DNA from: Roseateles_B sp051857535 | Lineage (GTDB): Bacteria > Pseudomonadota > Gammaproteobacteria > Burkholderiales > Burkholderiaceae_C | Length of the DNA stretch: 64,000 nt | Reading direction: 5' to 3' | Assembly: GCF_051857535.1 (NCBI RefSeq) | Contig: NZ_JBPZGY010000016.1 | Location: forward strand, 31,700-95,699 | Part shown: positions 1-9,404 of the stretch, piece after piece | How the letters are laid out: each line of letters starts with the position of its first letter | Numbering within the stretch: position 1 is the stretch's first letter | Position numbers and translations under genes: made by a program | Notes under the pieces: model-generated | The model's input: the letters and a program-made list of their open reading frames with translations, nothing else | Databases searched by the model: none | Told to the model about the DNA's origin: nothing

Positions 1-53
1 AGGGGACGGAATCCGAAAACCAGTACCGGACGAGCATGGTATGGCAACAATGA
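1..53 (+). CDS. pilV: Minor pilin PilV, 3' end only (partial)
   Basis: An open frame enters from the left edge (codons from base 3) and ends at TGA 51-53, giving the tail GTESENQYRTSMVWQQ. It lies directly before pilW and overlaps it by the tetranucleotide ATGA. In Burkholderiales minor pilin operons the gene before pilW is pilV, a pseudopilin that helps start type IV pilus assembly. The assignment rests on position and on the short tail only, because the conserved N terminus is outside the window. Confidence 0.55.
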   Translation, partial: GTESENQYRTSMVWQQ

Positions 54-1312
54 ACACGTCGTCGTCGTCGTCGTCCACGCGCAGGCTTCGCATGGAACGC
101 GGGCAGGCGGGCTTCTCCTTGGTCGAGCTGATGGTGGGGGTCGGCGTCGGCCTCCTGTCGACAGTGGTAATCGCGACCATCCTGGCCCGGTCTGAGCAGC
201 AGAAGCGTAGTTCATCCTCGGGCAATGATGCGCAGATTGCAGGGGCCCTGGCTCTCAATGAGCTGGACCGTTCCATCAAGGACGCTGGCTATGGCTTGAC
301 CACCGACGTCAGCGGCATTGGTTGCACCTTGAGGGCCCGCTATGCCGTGGGCGTGGACCTGGCCGGAGCGCCTACCCACCTGGAACCGGTTCGCATCACC
401 CCGGACGCTGACGGAAAGCCCAGCACCATCGCCCTGATGCGAAGCACGGCTGCCGGGTTCTCCTTGCCGGCCAAGGTCAAGGCTCCGCTGTTTGATCCCA
501 CCGTCGCCACTGGCTCGGTGAGGACCACCTTGATCGTGACTTCCACCCTGGGCATGGCTGTGAACGACCTGTTGGCCGTGGTGACGCCGCCAGCGGATCC
601 CGCTGTCGGACTGGGTTCCTGCACGGTGTTTCAAGCCTCGGGGTTGGGGGCCAGCCAGCGTGACATCACTCGCACGCCGGACACGCCCTGGAACGGTACG
701 GGCGATCTGGCCAAGGCGGAGGACAAGCAGTACGTGATCAACCTCGGTGAGCTGGAGATGGAGACCTATTCGGTCGCTCCGGCCAAGAATGCATCTGGCA
801 AGGACACATCGCAGTACCAGCTGTCCTTGACGCGGTACAACCTTGCCCGGCGCACCAGCACGACTCAGGTCATCCAGACAGGCATTGTCGACCTCAAGGC
901 CTTCTACGGCCGCGATACCGATGACGATGGCATCGTGGACGTCTATGACACCACGACGCCCACCACCGCTGCCGGCTGGGCGCGCGTGAAGTCGGTTCGC
1001 CTGGCCGTGCTGGCCCGCAGCGACCAATTCGAGAAGGAAGAAGTCACCCCGACCGAGCCCGTGTGGGATGTGGGAACGGGCATCACCGTCACGGGCGCCG
1101 TGGATTGCGGCGACAGCAAGTGCATCAAGCTCAATCCTGTGGCTGGCGACGCCAGCTGGAAGCATTACCGCTACAAGCTGTTCGACCTTGTGTCCCCTAT
1201 GCGCAACCAGCTGTGGCGCTCGGACCTCACCGTGCCTCCCCCGCCGACGCCCGCTACCGAGCCGGCCCCGGCGCCGGCTCCCGAACCAGCCCCGGCGCCT
1301 GCCGGCACTTGA
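50..1312 (+). CDS. pilW: Type IV pilus minor pilin PilW
   Basis: PilW is a minor pilin that primes type IV pilus assembly in the inner membrane. The N terminus shows a class III signal: a basic leader ending GQAG, then FSLVELMVGV with Glu at +5 and a hydrophobic helix, so PilD should cleave after Gly21. The protein of 420 residues ends in a Pro/Ala-rich tail (PAPAPEPAPAPAGT). I chose the ATG at 50 over 41 because it overlaps the stop of the upstream frame (ATGA), suggesting translational coupling. The leader holds a run of TCG codons (six serines). It is followed by pilX and pilY1, the standard order. Confidence 0.9.
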   Translation: MNTSSSSSSTRRLRMERGQAGFSLVELMVGVGVGLLSTVVIATILARSEQQKRSSSSGNDAQIAGALALNELDRSIKDAGYGLTTDVSGIGCTLRARYAVGVDLAGAPTHLEPVRITPDADGKPSTIALMRSTAAGFSLPAKVKAPLFDPTVATGSVRTTLIVTSTLGMAVNDLLAVVTPPADPAVGLGSCTVFQASGLGASQRDITRTPDTPWNGTGDLAKAEDKQYVINLGELEMETYSVAPAKNASGKDTSQYQLSLTRYNLARRTSTTQVIQTGIVDLKAFYGRDTDDDGIVDVYDTTTPTTAAGWARVKSVRLAVLARSDQFEKEEVTPTEPVWDVGTGITVTGAVDCGDSKCIKLNPVAGDASWKHYRYKLFDLVSPMRNQLWRSDLTVPPPPTPATEPAPAPAPEPAPAPAGT

Positions 1313-1326
1313 ATGGATGCCCGAAC

Positions 1327-1995
1327 ATGGTCAAGTCCATACGCAATCTGAAGAGCCTGTCCCTGCGGAGCCGACGTCAACGTGGCGCCTCCATGATGTT
1401 TGCGCTGATTGCGCTGGCGGTGCTCACGCTTGGCGCCGTGGCGCTCGTGCGTTCTGTGGATACCGGCATGCTGACCTTGGGCAATCTTGGATTCCGCAAG
1501 GACGCCTTGTCAGCCGCCTCTGCCGGCTCGGAGGCGGCGGTAACCTGGCTGTTCTCCCAGCCGCCTGCGAGCCTCCACAACAACGATGTCGAGAACGGTT
1601 ACTACGCTACCGCAGTGACCAACCTGGCGCCCATGGACACCACGACCAGCGATGCGCACCCGGTGTCCTTGGTGGACTGGGACGGGAACGATTGTGGCAA
1701 GGCCACGACCTCTGCCACGCGCCAATGTCTCAAGGTCGCCAAGAAGGAATTGAAGGACGGCGTCGTCGTGAAGTACGTGGTGACGCGCCTTTGCAGCATG
1801 GCGGGGCGCGGTGGCAGCAGCCGTCCTTGTGTCATTCCCTTGATTACCAGTGATGCCCTCTCCATGGACCGCGGTGTATTCACCGGCCAGGGGACGATCA
1901 CCGTGCCCACGGCCGTGACCTTTTATCGCGTCATTGCGCGCACCGAAGGTGCACGGGGCTCCGTGGCCTACACCGAAACGCTGGTTCATTTCTGA
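1327..1995 (+). CDS. pilX: Type IV pilus minor pilin PilX
   Basis: This 222-residue protein begins with a basic leader (MVKSIRNLKSLSLRSRRQRG) followed by one hydrophobic helix (ASMMFALIALAVL), as in PilX minor pilins that promote pilus assembly together with PilY1. There is no Phe at +1 and no Glu at +5, which is common for PilX. It starts 14 bases after pilW and ends 37 bases before pilY1. The much longer frame reaching back to 1063 overlaps pilW, so the start was put at ATG 1327. Confidence 0.85.
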   Translation: MVKSIRNLKSLSLRSRRQRGASMMFALIALAVLTLGAVALVRSVDTGMLTLGNLGFRKDALSAASAGSEAAVTWLFSQPPASLHNNDVENGYYATAVTNLAPMDTTTSDAHPVSLVDWDGNDCGKATTSATRQCLKVAKKELKDGVVVKYVVTRLCSMAGRGGSSRPCVIPLITSDALSMDRGVFTGQGTITVPTAVTFYRVIARTEGARGSVAYTETLVHF

Positions 1996-2032
1996 CCGTA
2001 CCTGCCATTGACGCCTGCTTGAGGAGTCTTTC

Positions 2033-5000
2033 ATGAACAACCTCTGTCTTTCCGCCCCTCTGCGGGCCAGCGGCCTGGCCCTGGCCATCCTGCTGGCGCC
2101 CCTGGCCATGGCGGCCCCCACGGACATTGCGACGGCGCCCCTGTGGTCTTCTGTGATGTCCAACGTCAAGCCCAACGTCCTGTTCACGCTGGACGACTCC
2201 GGCAGTATGGCGGACGGCTATCTGCCTGATGACGCGGGGAACTTCTACCCGGTTTCCTGGATCGATTCCCGGACCGACACCTTCTATTGGGCACATTTCG
2301 GCTACCTGTCGCCGCAGTGCAATGGCCTGGCCTATGACAAGACCGTGAGCTACCTGCGCCCAGTGGATGCCACGGGGGCGACGGTGGGGGCCGGCAGTCC
2401 TACGTCAAGCGAACTCACGGCGCTGTTTGAAACCTCAGACGCCTCGGTGAGGACAGTTCGGGCTCAGCTCCTTGATACAGCGGGTTTCTCGCCTGTCAGT
2501 TCTGGGGCCTTGTCTGTCACGCTGAAGGTAGTCGTGCCAGCCGATTACTACTTTGTCAATCAGCCTGTCACGGTCTATGACTCTAGCGCCAAGGGGCGCT
2601 ATATGGTGGGTTTGGTGACGTCCTGGGACGGGGCCCAAAAGCTGACCATCGATGTCAAGCAAGCCCGCGGCACCAGTGCCATGACGACCCCGGTGGTGGC
2701 CTATGGGACCCCGACGAATCAGCTGGTCTACGAATATACGGGCTCCGAGCCCAAGATGAACTACAGCTATCCGGTCTCTGCCGTTGACACCACGACCACG
2801 TTCTACAAGCAGTGCATCTCCACCATCAACACCACGCCTGCTCTCTTCCGGCCCGTGATCATGACGGACAAGGCGCCGGATGCCGCCAACTATTGGCTGT
2901 GGCGAAAATATTACAGCACGCGCATGGACATGATGAAGACGGCGATGTCGCTGGCCTTCAAGGATATTGACGATAAATTCCGCGTTGGCTTCACGACCAT
3001 TCTCAAGCTGGACGTCAAGCCCGACAAGCGCATGCTCGATGTCAAGGACTTTGACAAGGACCAGAAGTCGACGTTCTATTACAACCTGTCCCAGGCCGTG
3101 CCTTCGGCTTCAACTCCTCTGCGGGGGGCGCTCCAAAAAGCAGGTAGATACTACGCGAAGAAAATGCCGGATCAGACCTATGATCCGGTCCAGTACTCGT
3201 GCCAGAAGAATTTCCTGATCCTCTCGACGGATGGCTACTGGAATACCTATGACGAAGCGGTTGATTATGGGCCGTATACCGTGGATGGTACTGCCGAGGT
3301 GGGCAACCAGGATGGCATCGGGACGCCTCGCCCCTATTTTGAAGGCGGCGCTCAGATCATCAAGAATACTTATCGCTGGGCGGTGAAGAATACCTGGGTT
3401 CGGACTTCGACGACACCCATCAGTTACTCAGAGACTGTCAACAACTCATACAAGCAGCAGCAGGAGGCTTACGCCATCAAGGCAGACTCGACCTACTGCA
3501 AGGCCAGTCCCTACAAGTACCTGCAGACCACTCTTCGGGAGCGTACTGCGACCTACAAGACGGTCACGTCCTATACCAAGCGCATTGATACCAACAATGT
3601 GTCTCAGGTAGAGACATGGCAGAGGACAGACACCACCACCAATGCCGGCGCTTCCACTGTTACCTCACCGGGTACGCCCTCCCTGGTGAGCAGCACCTCC
3701 GTCAAGATCGAAAGCAGCGCGGCCGACACGAGCTACGTCTCCAGCGTAGCTCCGGAAGCCTTTGTCAGCGCCGGCTCATGGAGCAATGTGAGTGTGACCA
3801 AGGGCGTTTGCACCACCTCCGTGCCTTCACCCAATCCCAGCGCCATCGTGACTGTGGACGGGCCGACGTTCGTGAAGAAGACGACGTCCGGCAGCCTGAC
3901 CACGGCCACTGGATCCGTCACCAATGTGGACGGCCTCAAGACGGCGGAAGCGGGCGCGGAGTCCTTGTATGGCTCGACCGACAAGACCACGGGTGCGACG
4001 AGCAACACCCTGGCCGATCTGGCCATGTACTACTACAACACGGACCTGCGTACCTCTGAGCTCGACAACTGCACGGGAGCCCTGGAAAAGGATGTGTGCG
4101 AGAACAACGTGAAGCCACTCGCAGGCGAGCGTGACAAGGCCACTCATCAGCACTTGACGACCTACACCATCAGCCTGGGCAACAGTGGCACGCTGCGCTA
4201 CAACAAGGACTACCTCACCGCCATTCCCAATGAGGCGGCGTCCATCTACAACGACTACTACTACCTCGGTGACGAAACCGGTGATGTGGCCGCTCGCAAG
4301 GGGACGCGGGACTGGTCCAATCCTTCCGGTGGCGGTGCGACCCGTATCGATGACCTCTGGCACGCTGCGGTCAATGGCCGGGGCATGTACTTCAGCGCGA
4401 CGGACCCCAACAGCCTGGCCTACAGCCTGAAGAAGGCGCTGAGTGAGATCACCAAGGTTCGTGGGACCTCCGCAGCCGCTGCCACGAGCACCCTGCAGCC
4501 GGTCGCGGGTGACAACGGCATCTACATCTCTCAGTTCACGTCACCAGCGTGGACCGGTGACCTGCGCAAGTACCGCTTCAACGACGATGGCTCCGTGACC
4601 CTCAAGTCGGTGAGCTCGACAGGCGAGGAGACCGACACTGCCGTATGGAGCGCGGCGGCGAAGCTCACCAAGGACTACACGCGCAGGATCTATTTCTTCC
4701 GTCCCGGCTCGGGTGCCACGGGGTCGCTCCAGAACTTTGACGCGGCGAACATGACCTCCGCCGAGCAGGCCCTGTTCTCCGCCGCCTGCACCAGGACCGC
4801 CACGGCGGATCGCCTGTCCCAATGCGCAACGGCGGATGCCACGACGCTTGCCGCGCTGAACTCCGCAGCGACCATGGTGGACTATCTGCGGGGGCAGCCG
4901 AAGACGGGCTACCGTCCGCGCGACGCTGTGCTGGGTGACTTGGTGAACTCATCCCCTGTCTTCGTGGGCAAGCCGGGCTTCAAGTACCTGGAGAATGATT

Positions 5001-6460
5001 ACGCGACCTGGGCTTCGAGTGAAGCCATGGTCAAGCGTCAGCGCACGCTGCTGGTCGGCGGCAATGACGGCATGCTGCACGCCTTCAAGGACGCAGACGA
5101 CGCCACGGGCGGCACCGAAATGTGGGCCTATGTGCCGCGCCTGGTGATGGACAACATGTACAAGCTGGCTGACATGAACTACGGCAGCCAGCATCGCTAC
5201 TTCGTCGACGGCACGCCAGTCGTGTCCGACATCGTGGGCCCTGAGGGCAAGTGGCGGACCATCGTGGTGGGCGGGCTCAATGCGGGTGGCCGCGGCTACT
5301 ACGCGCTCGACATCACCGACCCCGCCAACCCCGTGGCCATGTGGGAGTTCGGTCCCGGTAATCTCCCGGCTGGCCAGGAAGGCCGCCTGGGCTACACCTT
5401 CGGGAACCCGGTCGTGACCAAGGCCAAGGACGGCACCTGGGTCGTGGTCTTCACCTCCGGCCACAACAACCCTGATGGTGGCGGCTACCTGTTCGTCGTC
5501 AACGCCAATACCGGCGAGCTGATCAAGACCCTCAGCACCGGCGTTGGTGACGCTTCCAATCCCTCTGGCCTGTCCCGCATCAATGCCTGGATCAATTCCC
5601 CGGCTGAGAACAAGGCCCTGCGCTTCTATGGCGGGGACCTGACCGGACGCCTGTACCGCTTTGACCCTGACAGCCGGCTGGCCCTGCCCAAGGATGTGGT
5701 GGAACTGGCGCAATTCCAGATCACCGACACCGTGGCCAAGACGGTGACGCCGCAGCCCATCACGACCATGCCCATGCTGGCTGAGTTCAACGCCAACGGG
5801 GCGGTGCGCCAGGTCATCTATGTGGGGACCGGGAAGTATCTGGGTGCCTCTGACGTGCCGGCGTCGAGCACCTCGGGGGAGCAGCAGTCCGTCTATGCCG
5901 TGCTGGACAAACTGACCGACACGGGCTACGGGGACATGCGTGCCGGCACCGACCTGGTCAAGCAGCCAGTTGATACTTCGTCGACGCCCCGCATCGTCGG
6001 CAGCAAGGACACCTTGATGGACTGGTCCAAGAAGAAGGGCTGGTATATGGACTTCGTGTCCAAGGCCGAGCGCGTCAACGTGGACATGCTTCTGGTGGCC
6101 AATACGCTGGTCGCTGTGGGCAACGTCCCTGGCAAGACATCGTCGGACTGCGCTGCGCCGGGTTCGAACAGCGCCTGGATGTACCTGTTCAACATCATCA
6201 CCGGTGGCGGCAACTCCACTTCCCTGGGCACGATGATGGCGGGTCTGGGTGCCGTCGAGATCACGTCCTCTGGCAGCGGCAGCGGCAGCGGCGGCGGCAG
6301 CGGCAGCGGCAGCGGCACGGGTTCTGACACCGGAGCCGGCACCAGCCGCATCAAGCTCATCGGCACGACCACCGAAGGCGGCATCCTGACTCCGGACATC
6401 GAGCCGCTGACGGCGGGCGCCAACCCGGCTCGTCGCAGCTCCTGGCGTGAGCTCCGCTGA
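2033..6460 (+). CDS. pilY1: Type IV pilus tip adhesin/assembly protein PilY1
   Basis: This 1,475-residue exported protein has a signal peptide (residues 1-27, ending APLAMA) and, just after it, a VWFA-like domain start with the MIDAS motif DDSGS (residues 54-58). The C-terminal third carries the PilY1 beta-propeller-type domain (from RDAVLGDLVNSSPVFVG onward). A Gly-Ser repeat lies near residues 1,413-1,440, before a short basic tail. PilY1 sits at the pilus tip, opposes retraction and takes part in adhesion and surface sensing. A GAGG ribosome site precedes the ATG. It completes the pilVWX-pilY1 cluster; pilE is not seen downstream. Confidence 0.93.
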   Translation: MNNLCLSAPLRASGLALAILLAPLAMAAPTDIATAPLWSSVMSNVKPNVLFTLDDSGSMADGYLPDDAGNFYPVSWIDSRTDTFYWAHFGYLSPQCNGLAYDKTVSYLRPVDATGATVGAGSPTSSELTALFETSDASVRTVRAQLLDTAGFSPVSSGALSVTLKVVVPADYYFVNQPVTVYDSSAKGRYMVGLVTSWDGAQKLTIDVKQARGTSAMTTPVVAYGTPTNQLVYEYTGSEPKMNYSYPVSAVDTTTTFYKQCISTINTTPALFRPVIMTDKAPDAANYWLWRKYYSTRMDMMKTAMSLAFKDIDDKFRVGFTTILKLDVKPDKRMLDVKDFDKDQKSTFYYNLSQAVPSASTPLRGALQKAGRYYAKKMPDQTYDPVQYSCQKNFLILSTDGYWNTYDEAVDYGPYTVDGTAEVGNQDGIGTPRPYFEGGAQIIKNTYRWAVKNTWVRTSTTPISYSETVNNSYKQQQEAYAIKADSTYCKASPYKYLQTTLRERTATYKTVTSYTKRIDTNNVSQVETWQRTDTTTNAGASTVTSPGTPSLVSSTSVKIESSAADTSYVSSVAPEAFVSAGSWSNVSVTKGVCTTSVPSPNPSAIVTVDGPTFVKKTTSGSLTTATGSVTNVDGLKTAEAGAESLYGSTDKTTGATSNTLADLAMYYYNTDLRTSELDNCTGALEKDVCENNVKPLAGERDKATHQHLTTYTISLGNSGTLRYNKDYLTAIPNEAASIYNDYYYLGDETGDVAARKGTRDWSNPSGGGATRIDDLWHAAVNGRGMYFSATDPNSLAYSLKKALSEITKVRGTSAAAATSTLQPVAGDNGIYISQFTSPAWTGDLRKYRFNDDGSVTLKSVSSTGEETDTAVWSAAAKLTKDYTRRIYFFRPGSGATGSLQNFDAANMTSAEQALFSAACTRTATADRLSQCATADATTLAALNSAATMVDYLRGQPKTGYRPRDAVLGDLVNSSPVFVGKPGFKYLENDYATWASSEAMVKRQRTLLVGGNDGMLHAFKDADDATGGTEMWAYVPRLVMDNMYKLADMNYGSQHRYFVDGTPVVSDIVGPEGKWRTIVVGGLNAGGRGYYALDITDPANPVAMWEFGPGNLPAGQEGRLGYTFGNPVVTKAKDGTWVVVFTSGHNNPDGGGYLFVVNANTGELIKTLSTGVGDASNPSGLSRINAWINSPAENKALRFYGGDLTGRLYRFDPDSRLALPKDVVELAQFQITDTVAKTVTPQPITTMPMLAEFNANGAVRQVIYVGTGKYLGASDVPASSTSGEQQSVYAVLDKLTDTGYGDMRAGTDLVKQPVDTSSTPRIVGSKDTLMDWSKKKGWYMDFVSKAERVNVDMLLVANTLVAVGNVPGKTSSDCAAPGSNSAWMYLFNIITGGGNSTSLGTMMAGLGAVEITSSGSGSGSGGGSGSGSGTGSDTGAGTSRIKLIGTTTEGGILTPDIEPLTAGANPARRSSWRELR

Positions 6461-6474
6461 GCGCACATGGCAGC

Positions 6475-7191
6475 ATGGCGGCGATGAGTCCAGTGCGGGG
6501 TGCTCCGCTGGGAGCAGCCGTGCTGGGCGCCATTGCGCTGCATTGTGTCGCGGTGCTATGGCTGGCGTGGATGCCTGAGCTTCATCCGGGCGAGGGCGGT
6601 CGGCGTAGCGCTAAGGCTGGGGCCGTCCCGGTGAGGGTCCGGTCGGTGGTGGAGCCGCAAGGCCTGGCGGCTGCCGAGCCACCGCCCGCCTTGGCGGAGG
6701 AGCCGGGGCAGGGGGCGGACAAGGCGCCGCTCTCCGGTCCCGTCGCAAACTCCGGCATTCCCGGCAGCGTGCCAGAGTCCGAGGAGCAAGCCCTGCTCGA
6801 GCGACTGGCGCGTGAAGCGGCGGAGGCCGCGGCGGCTCGCGAGGCGATCGGGGCCATTTCCTTCGACGACTACATCCCGGCGGCACGCCTCAGCCAGCGC
6901 CCACTGATCCAGGAGCAGGTGCAACTGCCCTGGCCTGAAGGCGGAGGTGTTCCGGACGGTGCCTTGTACATGGGCCGTTTCAGGCTCTATATCGATGAGC
7001 AGGGGCGGGTACGCCGCATCATGGGCGAGACGGGCAACCTCCTGCCGCCCCTGGTGCGCCTGACGCAGGACACCTTCAGCAACGCCCGATTCGCGCCGGG
7101 CGAACTCGCAGGACGGCAGGTCAAGTCCTGGATCCGCATCGAGGTGACCTTCGACGCCCGCGGCATCGTCAGCACCCGCATGCTGAACTGA
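6475..7191 (+). CDS. TonB C-terminal-domain protein, probable energy-transducer-like
   Basis: A 238-residue protein with one N-terminal membrane anchor (GAAVLGAIALHCVAVLWLAW), a Pro/Ala-rich linker and a C-terminal domain resembling the TonB fold (GRFRLYIDEQGRVRRI, then a conserved-looking end with SWIRIEVTF). TonB-type proteins span the periplasm. It starts 14 bases after pilY1, so it may be read from the pilus transcript, yet it is not a known pilus part. An in-frame ATG at 6484 is an alternative start. No exbB/exbD genes are nearby, so a role in classic TonB transport is uncertain. Confidence 0.7.
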   Translation: MAAMSPVRGAPLGAAVLGAIALHCVAVLWLAWMPELHPGEGGRRSAKAGAVPVRVRSVVEPQGLAAAEPPPALAEEPGQGADKAPLSGPVANSGIPGSVPESEEQALLERLAREAAEAAAAREAIGAISFDDYIPAARLSQRPLIQEQVQLPWPEGGGVPDGALYMGRFRLYIDEQGRVRRIMGETGNLLPPLVRLTQDTFSNARFAPGELAGRQVKSWIRIEVTFDARGIVSTRMLN

Positions 7192-7299
7192 GAAAACGCC
7201 TCCCTCGGCGGGCCATGTCGTGACCTCCGGAGGCAATTCCGTGTTTCCCCTATGATGTGGCCTCTTTTGTCTGGGCAGGTGCCCAGCCGCCACTGGCCC

Positions 7300-8139
7300 A
7301 TGCCTGCCCAAAGACTACAGACCACTGATCAAGAAACACCCCTGATCGAGCTGCGCGATGTGAGCTGCGGCTACGCCGGGCGTGCCATTTTGCAGGGCGT
7401 GAACCTGCAACTCAGACGCGGCTCCGTGCTGGCCTTGATCGGCACCTCGGGCGGCGGCAAGACCACGCTGCTGCGCGCCTTGAGCCGCCAGATCACGCCC
7501 ATGGCCGGAAAGGCCCTGTTCGATGGCCAGGACATGGCCGATCTCGACCAGGCTGGCCTGTACGCGGTGCGCCGTCGCATGGGCATGCTCTTCCAGTTTG
7601 GCGCCCTGTTCACGGATCTCAGCGTGTTCGAGAACGTGGCCTTCCCGCTGCGGGAGCACACCCGCTTGCCGGAGTCCATGATCCGGGACCTGGTGCTGAT
7701 GAAGCTCAATGCCGTCGGCCTGCGGGGCGCCCGCGAGCTCATGCCCAGCGAGATCTCCGGCGGCATGGCGCGCCGTGTGGCCCTGGCGCGCGCGATCGCA
7801 CTGGACCCCGACCTCGTGCTGTATGACGAGCCTTTCGCGGGCCTGGACCCCATTTCACTGGGCGTCACGGCGCGCCTGATCCGTGACCTCAACGATGCCC
7901 TGGGACTGAGCAGCGTGATCGTGTCGCACGACCTCCATGAAACCTTTGCCATCGCTGACCATGTTGCGATGGTTGCCAATGGCCGGGTGGTGGCGCAAGG
8001 CACGCCGGACGAACTGCGGCACAGCCAGGATCCCCTGGTGCAGCAGTTCGTGGGCGCCCAGCCGGACGGCCCTGTGCGCTTCCATCAGCCGGCCGTGCCG
8101 GTGCTGGAGGACTTCGGCGTCAGCGGGAGGTCTGCATGA
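7300..8139 (+). CDS. mlaF: Phospholipid transport ATP-binding protein MlaF
   Basis: MlaF is the ATPase of the inner-membrane MlaFEDB complex, which moves phospholipids between the inner membrane and the MlaC shuttle. The 279-residue protein shows Walker A (GTSGGGKTT), the signature motif (SGGMARRVALARA), Walker B (LVLYDEPFAGLDP) and the switch His (VIVSHDL). The frame is open back to 7252, but the conserved domain and its spacing favour the ATG at 7300. It overlaps mlaE by ATGA and opens the six-gene order mlaF-E-D-A-C-B. Confidence 0.93.
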   Translation: MPAQRLQTTDQETPLIELRDVSCGYAGRAILQGVNLQLRRGSVLALIGTSGGGKTTLLRALSRQITPMAGKALFDGQDMADLDQAGLYAVRRRMGMLFQFGALFTDLSVFENVAFPLREHTRLPESMIRDLVLMKLNAVGLRGARELMPSEISGGMARRVALARAIALDPDLVLYDEPFAGLDPISLGVTARLIRDLNDALGLSSVIVSHDLHETFAIADHVAMVANGRVVAQGTPDELRHSQDPLVQQFVGAQPDGPVRFHQPAVPVLEDFGVSGRSA

Positions 8140-8915
8140 AGCGCCTCCCCTTGCACGTCGGCTACACCCTGCGCAGCAAGCTGGCCGAGATTGGCCAGGC
8201 CGCACGGCTGTTCTCGCAGCTGCTGGCCCGCAGCCCGCGCGCCCTGATGCGCTTCTCGCTGATCCGCGAACAGGTGTTCTACCTGGGCAACCGCTCGCTG
8301 TCCATCATCGGCGTCTCGGGGCTCTTCGTGGGCTTTGTGCTGGCCCTGCAGGGCTACTACACCCTGCAGCGCTATGGTTCGGCCGAGGCCGTGGGTCTGT
8401 TGGTTGCGCTGAGCCTGGTGCGTGAGCTGGGCCCGGTGGTGAGTGCTCTGCTGTTCGCTGGTCGGGCTGGCACCTCGCTGACGGCCGAGATCGGTCTCAT
8501 GAAGGCCGGGGAGCAACTGACCGCCATGGAAATGATGGCGGTGGACCCCGTCACGCGCGTGCTGGCGCCACGTTTCTGGGCGGGCTTCATTGCCATGCCC
8601 CTGCTGGCGGCGGTGTTCTCTGCCGTGGGCGTCATCGGGGGCTGGCTGGTGGGCGTGGTGCTGATAGGCATCGATGCTGGCGCCTTCTGGTCCCAGATGC
8701 AGGGCGGGGTGGATGTCTTTGCCGATGTGGGCAACGGCGTCATCAAGAGTCTGGTCTTCGGCCTCACGGTGAGCTTTGTGGCACTGCTGCAAGGCTATGC
8801 CTGCAAACCGACACCAGAAGGGGTGTCTTACGCCACGACCCGCACGGTCGTGGTTTCATCGTTGGCTGTGCTTGCACTGGATTTCGTGCTGACGGCCATG
8901 ATGTTCTCGATTTGA
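8136..8915 (+). CDS. mlaE: Phospholipid transport permease MlaE
   Basis: A 259-residue polytopic inner-membrane protein of the MlaE permease family. It has several hydrophobic segments and the family's central region (LVRELGPVVSALLFAGRAGTSLTAEIG written in parts: LVRELGPVVSALLFAGRAG, then TSLTAEIGLMKAGEQLTAME). It forms the transmembrane core of the Mla complex with MlaF and MlaD. The start overlaps the mlaF stop (ATGA) and it ends 12 bases before mlaD, a tightly coupled operon. Confidence 0.93.
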   Translation: MKRLPLHVGYTLRSKLAEIGQAARLFSQLLARSPRALMRFSLIREQVFYLGNRSLSIIGVSGLFVGFVLALQGYYTLQRYGSAEAVGLLVALSLVRELGPVVSALLFAGRAGTSLTAEIGLMKAGEQLTAMEMMAVDPVTRVLAPRFWAGFIAMPLLAAVFSAVGVIGGWLVGVVLIGIDAGAFWSQMQGGVDVFADVGNGVIKSLVFGLTVSFVALLQGYACKPTPEGVSYATTRTVVVSSLAVLALDFVLTAMMFSI

Positions 8916-8927
8916 TGGGAGAAGAGG

Positions 8928-9404
8928 ATGCAAGCCTCTCGACATGATGTGTGGGTCGGTTCCTTCGTGCTGCTGGGTGCAGCGGCGCTGCTGTTCCTGG
9001 CCTTGAAGGCGGGCAATCTGCTGAGCCTCAACTTCGACGACACCTACACGGTGGTGGCCAAGTTCGACAACATCGGTGGCCTCAAGGCCCGCGCGGCCGT
9101 CAAGAGCGCTGGTGTGGTCGTGGGCCGGGTGGAATCCATCACCTTCGATGACAAGAGCTTTCAGGCTCGCGTGGTGCTCAAGCTCAACCAGGGCGTGGCC
9201 TTCCCCAAGGACAGCTCGGCCAAGATCCTGACGGCTGGCCTGCTCGGTGAGCAGTACATCGGCCTGGAGCCCGGCGCCGACGAGAAGAACCTGGTGGCCG
9301 GCGATGTGATCAAGCAGACCCAGTCTGCCGTGGTGCTGGAAAATCTGATCGGGCAATTCCTCTACAACAAGGCCGCGGACAGCGGCAGCGGGGAGAAAAA
9401 GTGA
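8928..9404 (+). CDS. mlaD: Phospholipid transport MCE protein MlaD
   Basis: A 158-residue protein with one N-terminal membrane helix (FVLLGAAALLFLALKAGNLL) followed by an MCE domain (YTVVAKFDNIGGLKARAAVK through the LLGEQYIGLEPG region). MlaD forms a periplasmic hexameric ring on MlaE through which lipid passes. A GAGAAGAGG site precedes the ATG. The end overlaps mlaA by 4 bases. Length is near the usual range for the family. Confidence 0.93.
   Translation: MQASRHDVWVGSFVLLGAAALLFLALKAGNLLSLNFDDTYTVVAKFDNIGGLKARAAVKSAGVVVGRVESITFDDKSFQARVVLKLNQGVAFPKDSSAKILTAGLLGEQYIGLEPGADEKNLVAGDVIKQTQSAVVLENLIGQFLYNKAADSGSGEKK

Noticed and set aside
4949..6466. Minus-strand open frame of 505 codons opposite pilY1
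   Set aside because: Composition is Arg/His/Ala-rich and low in hydrophobic cores. pilY1 on the plus strand explains the region.
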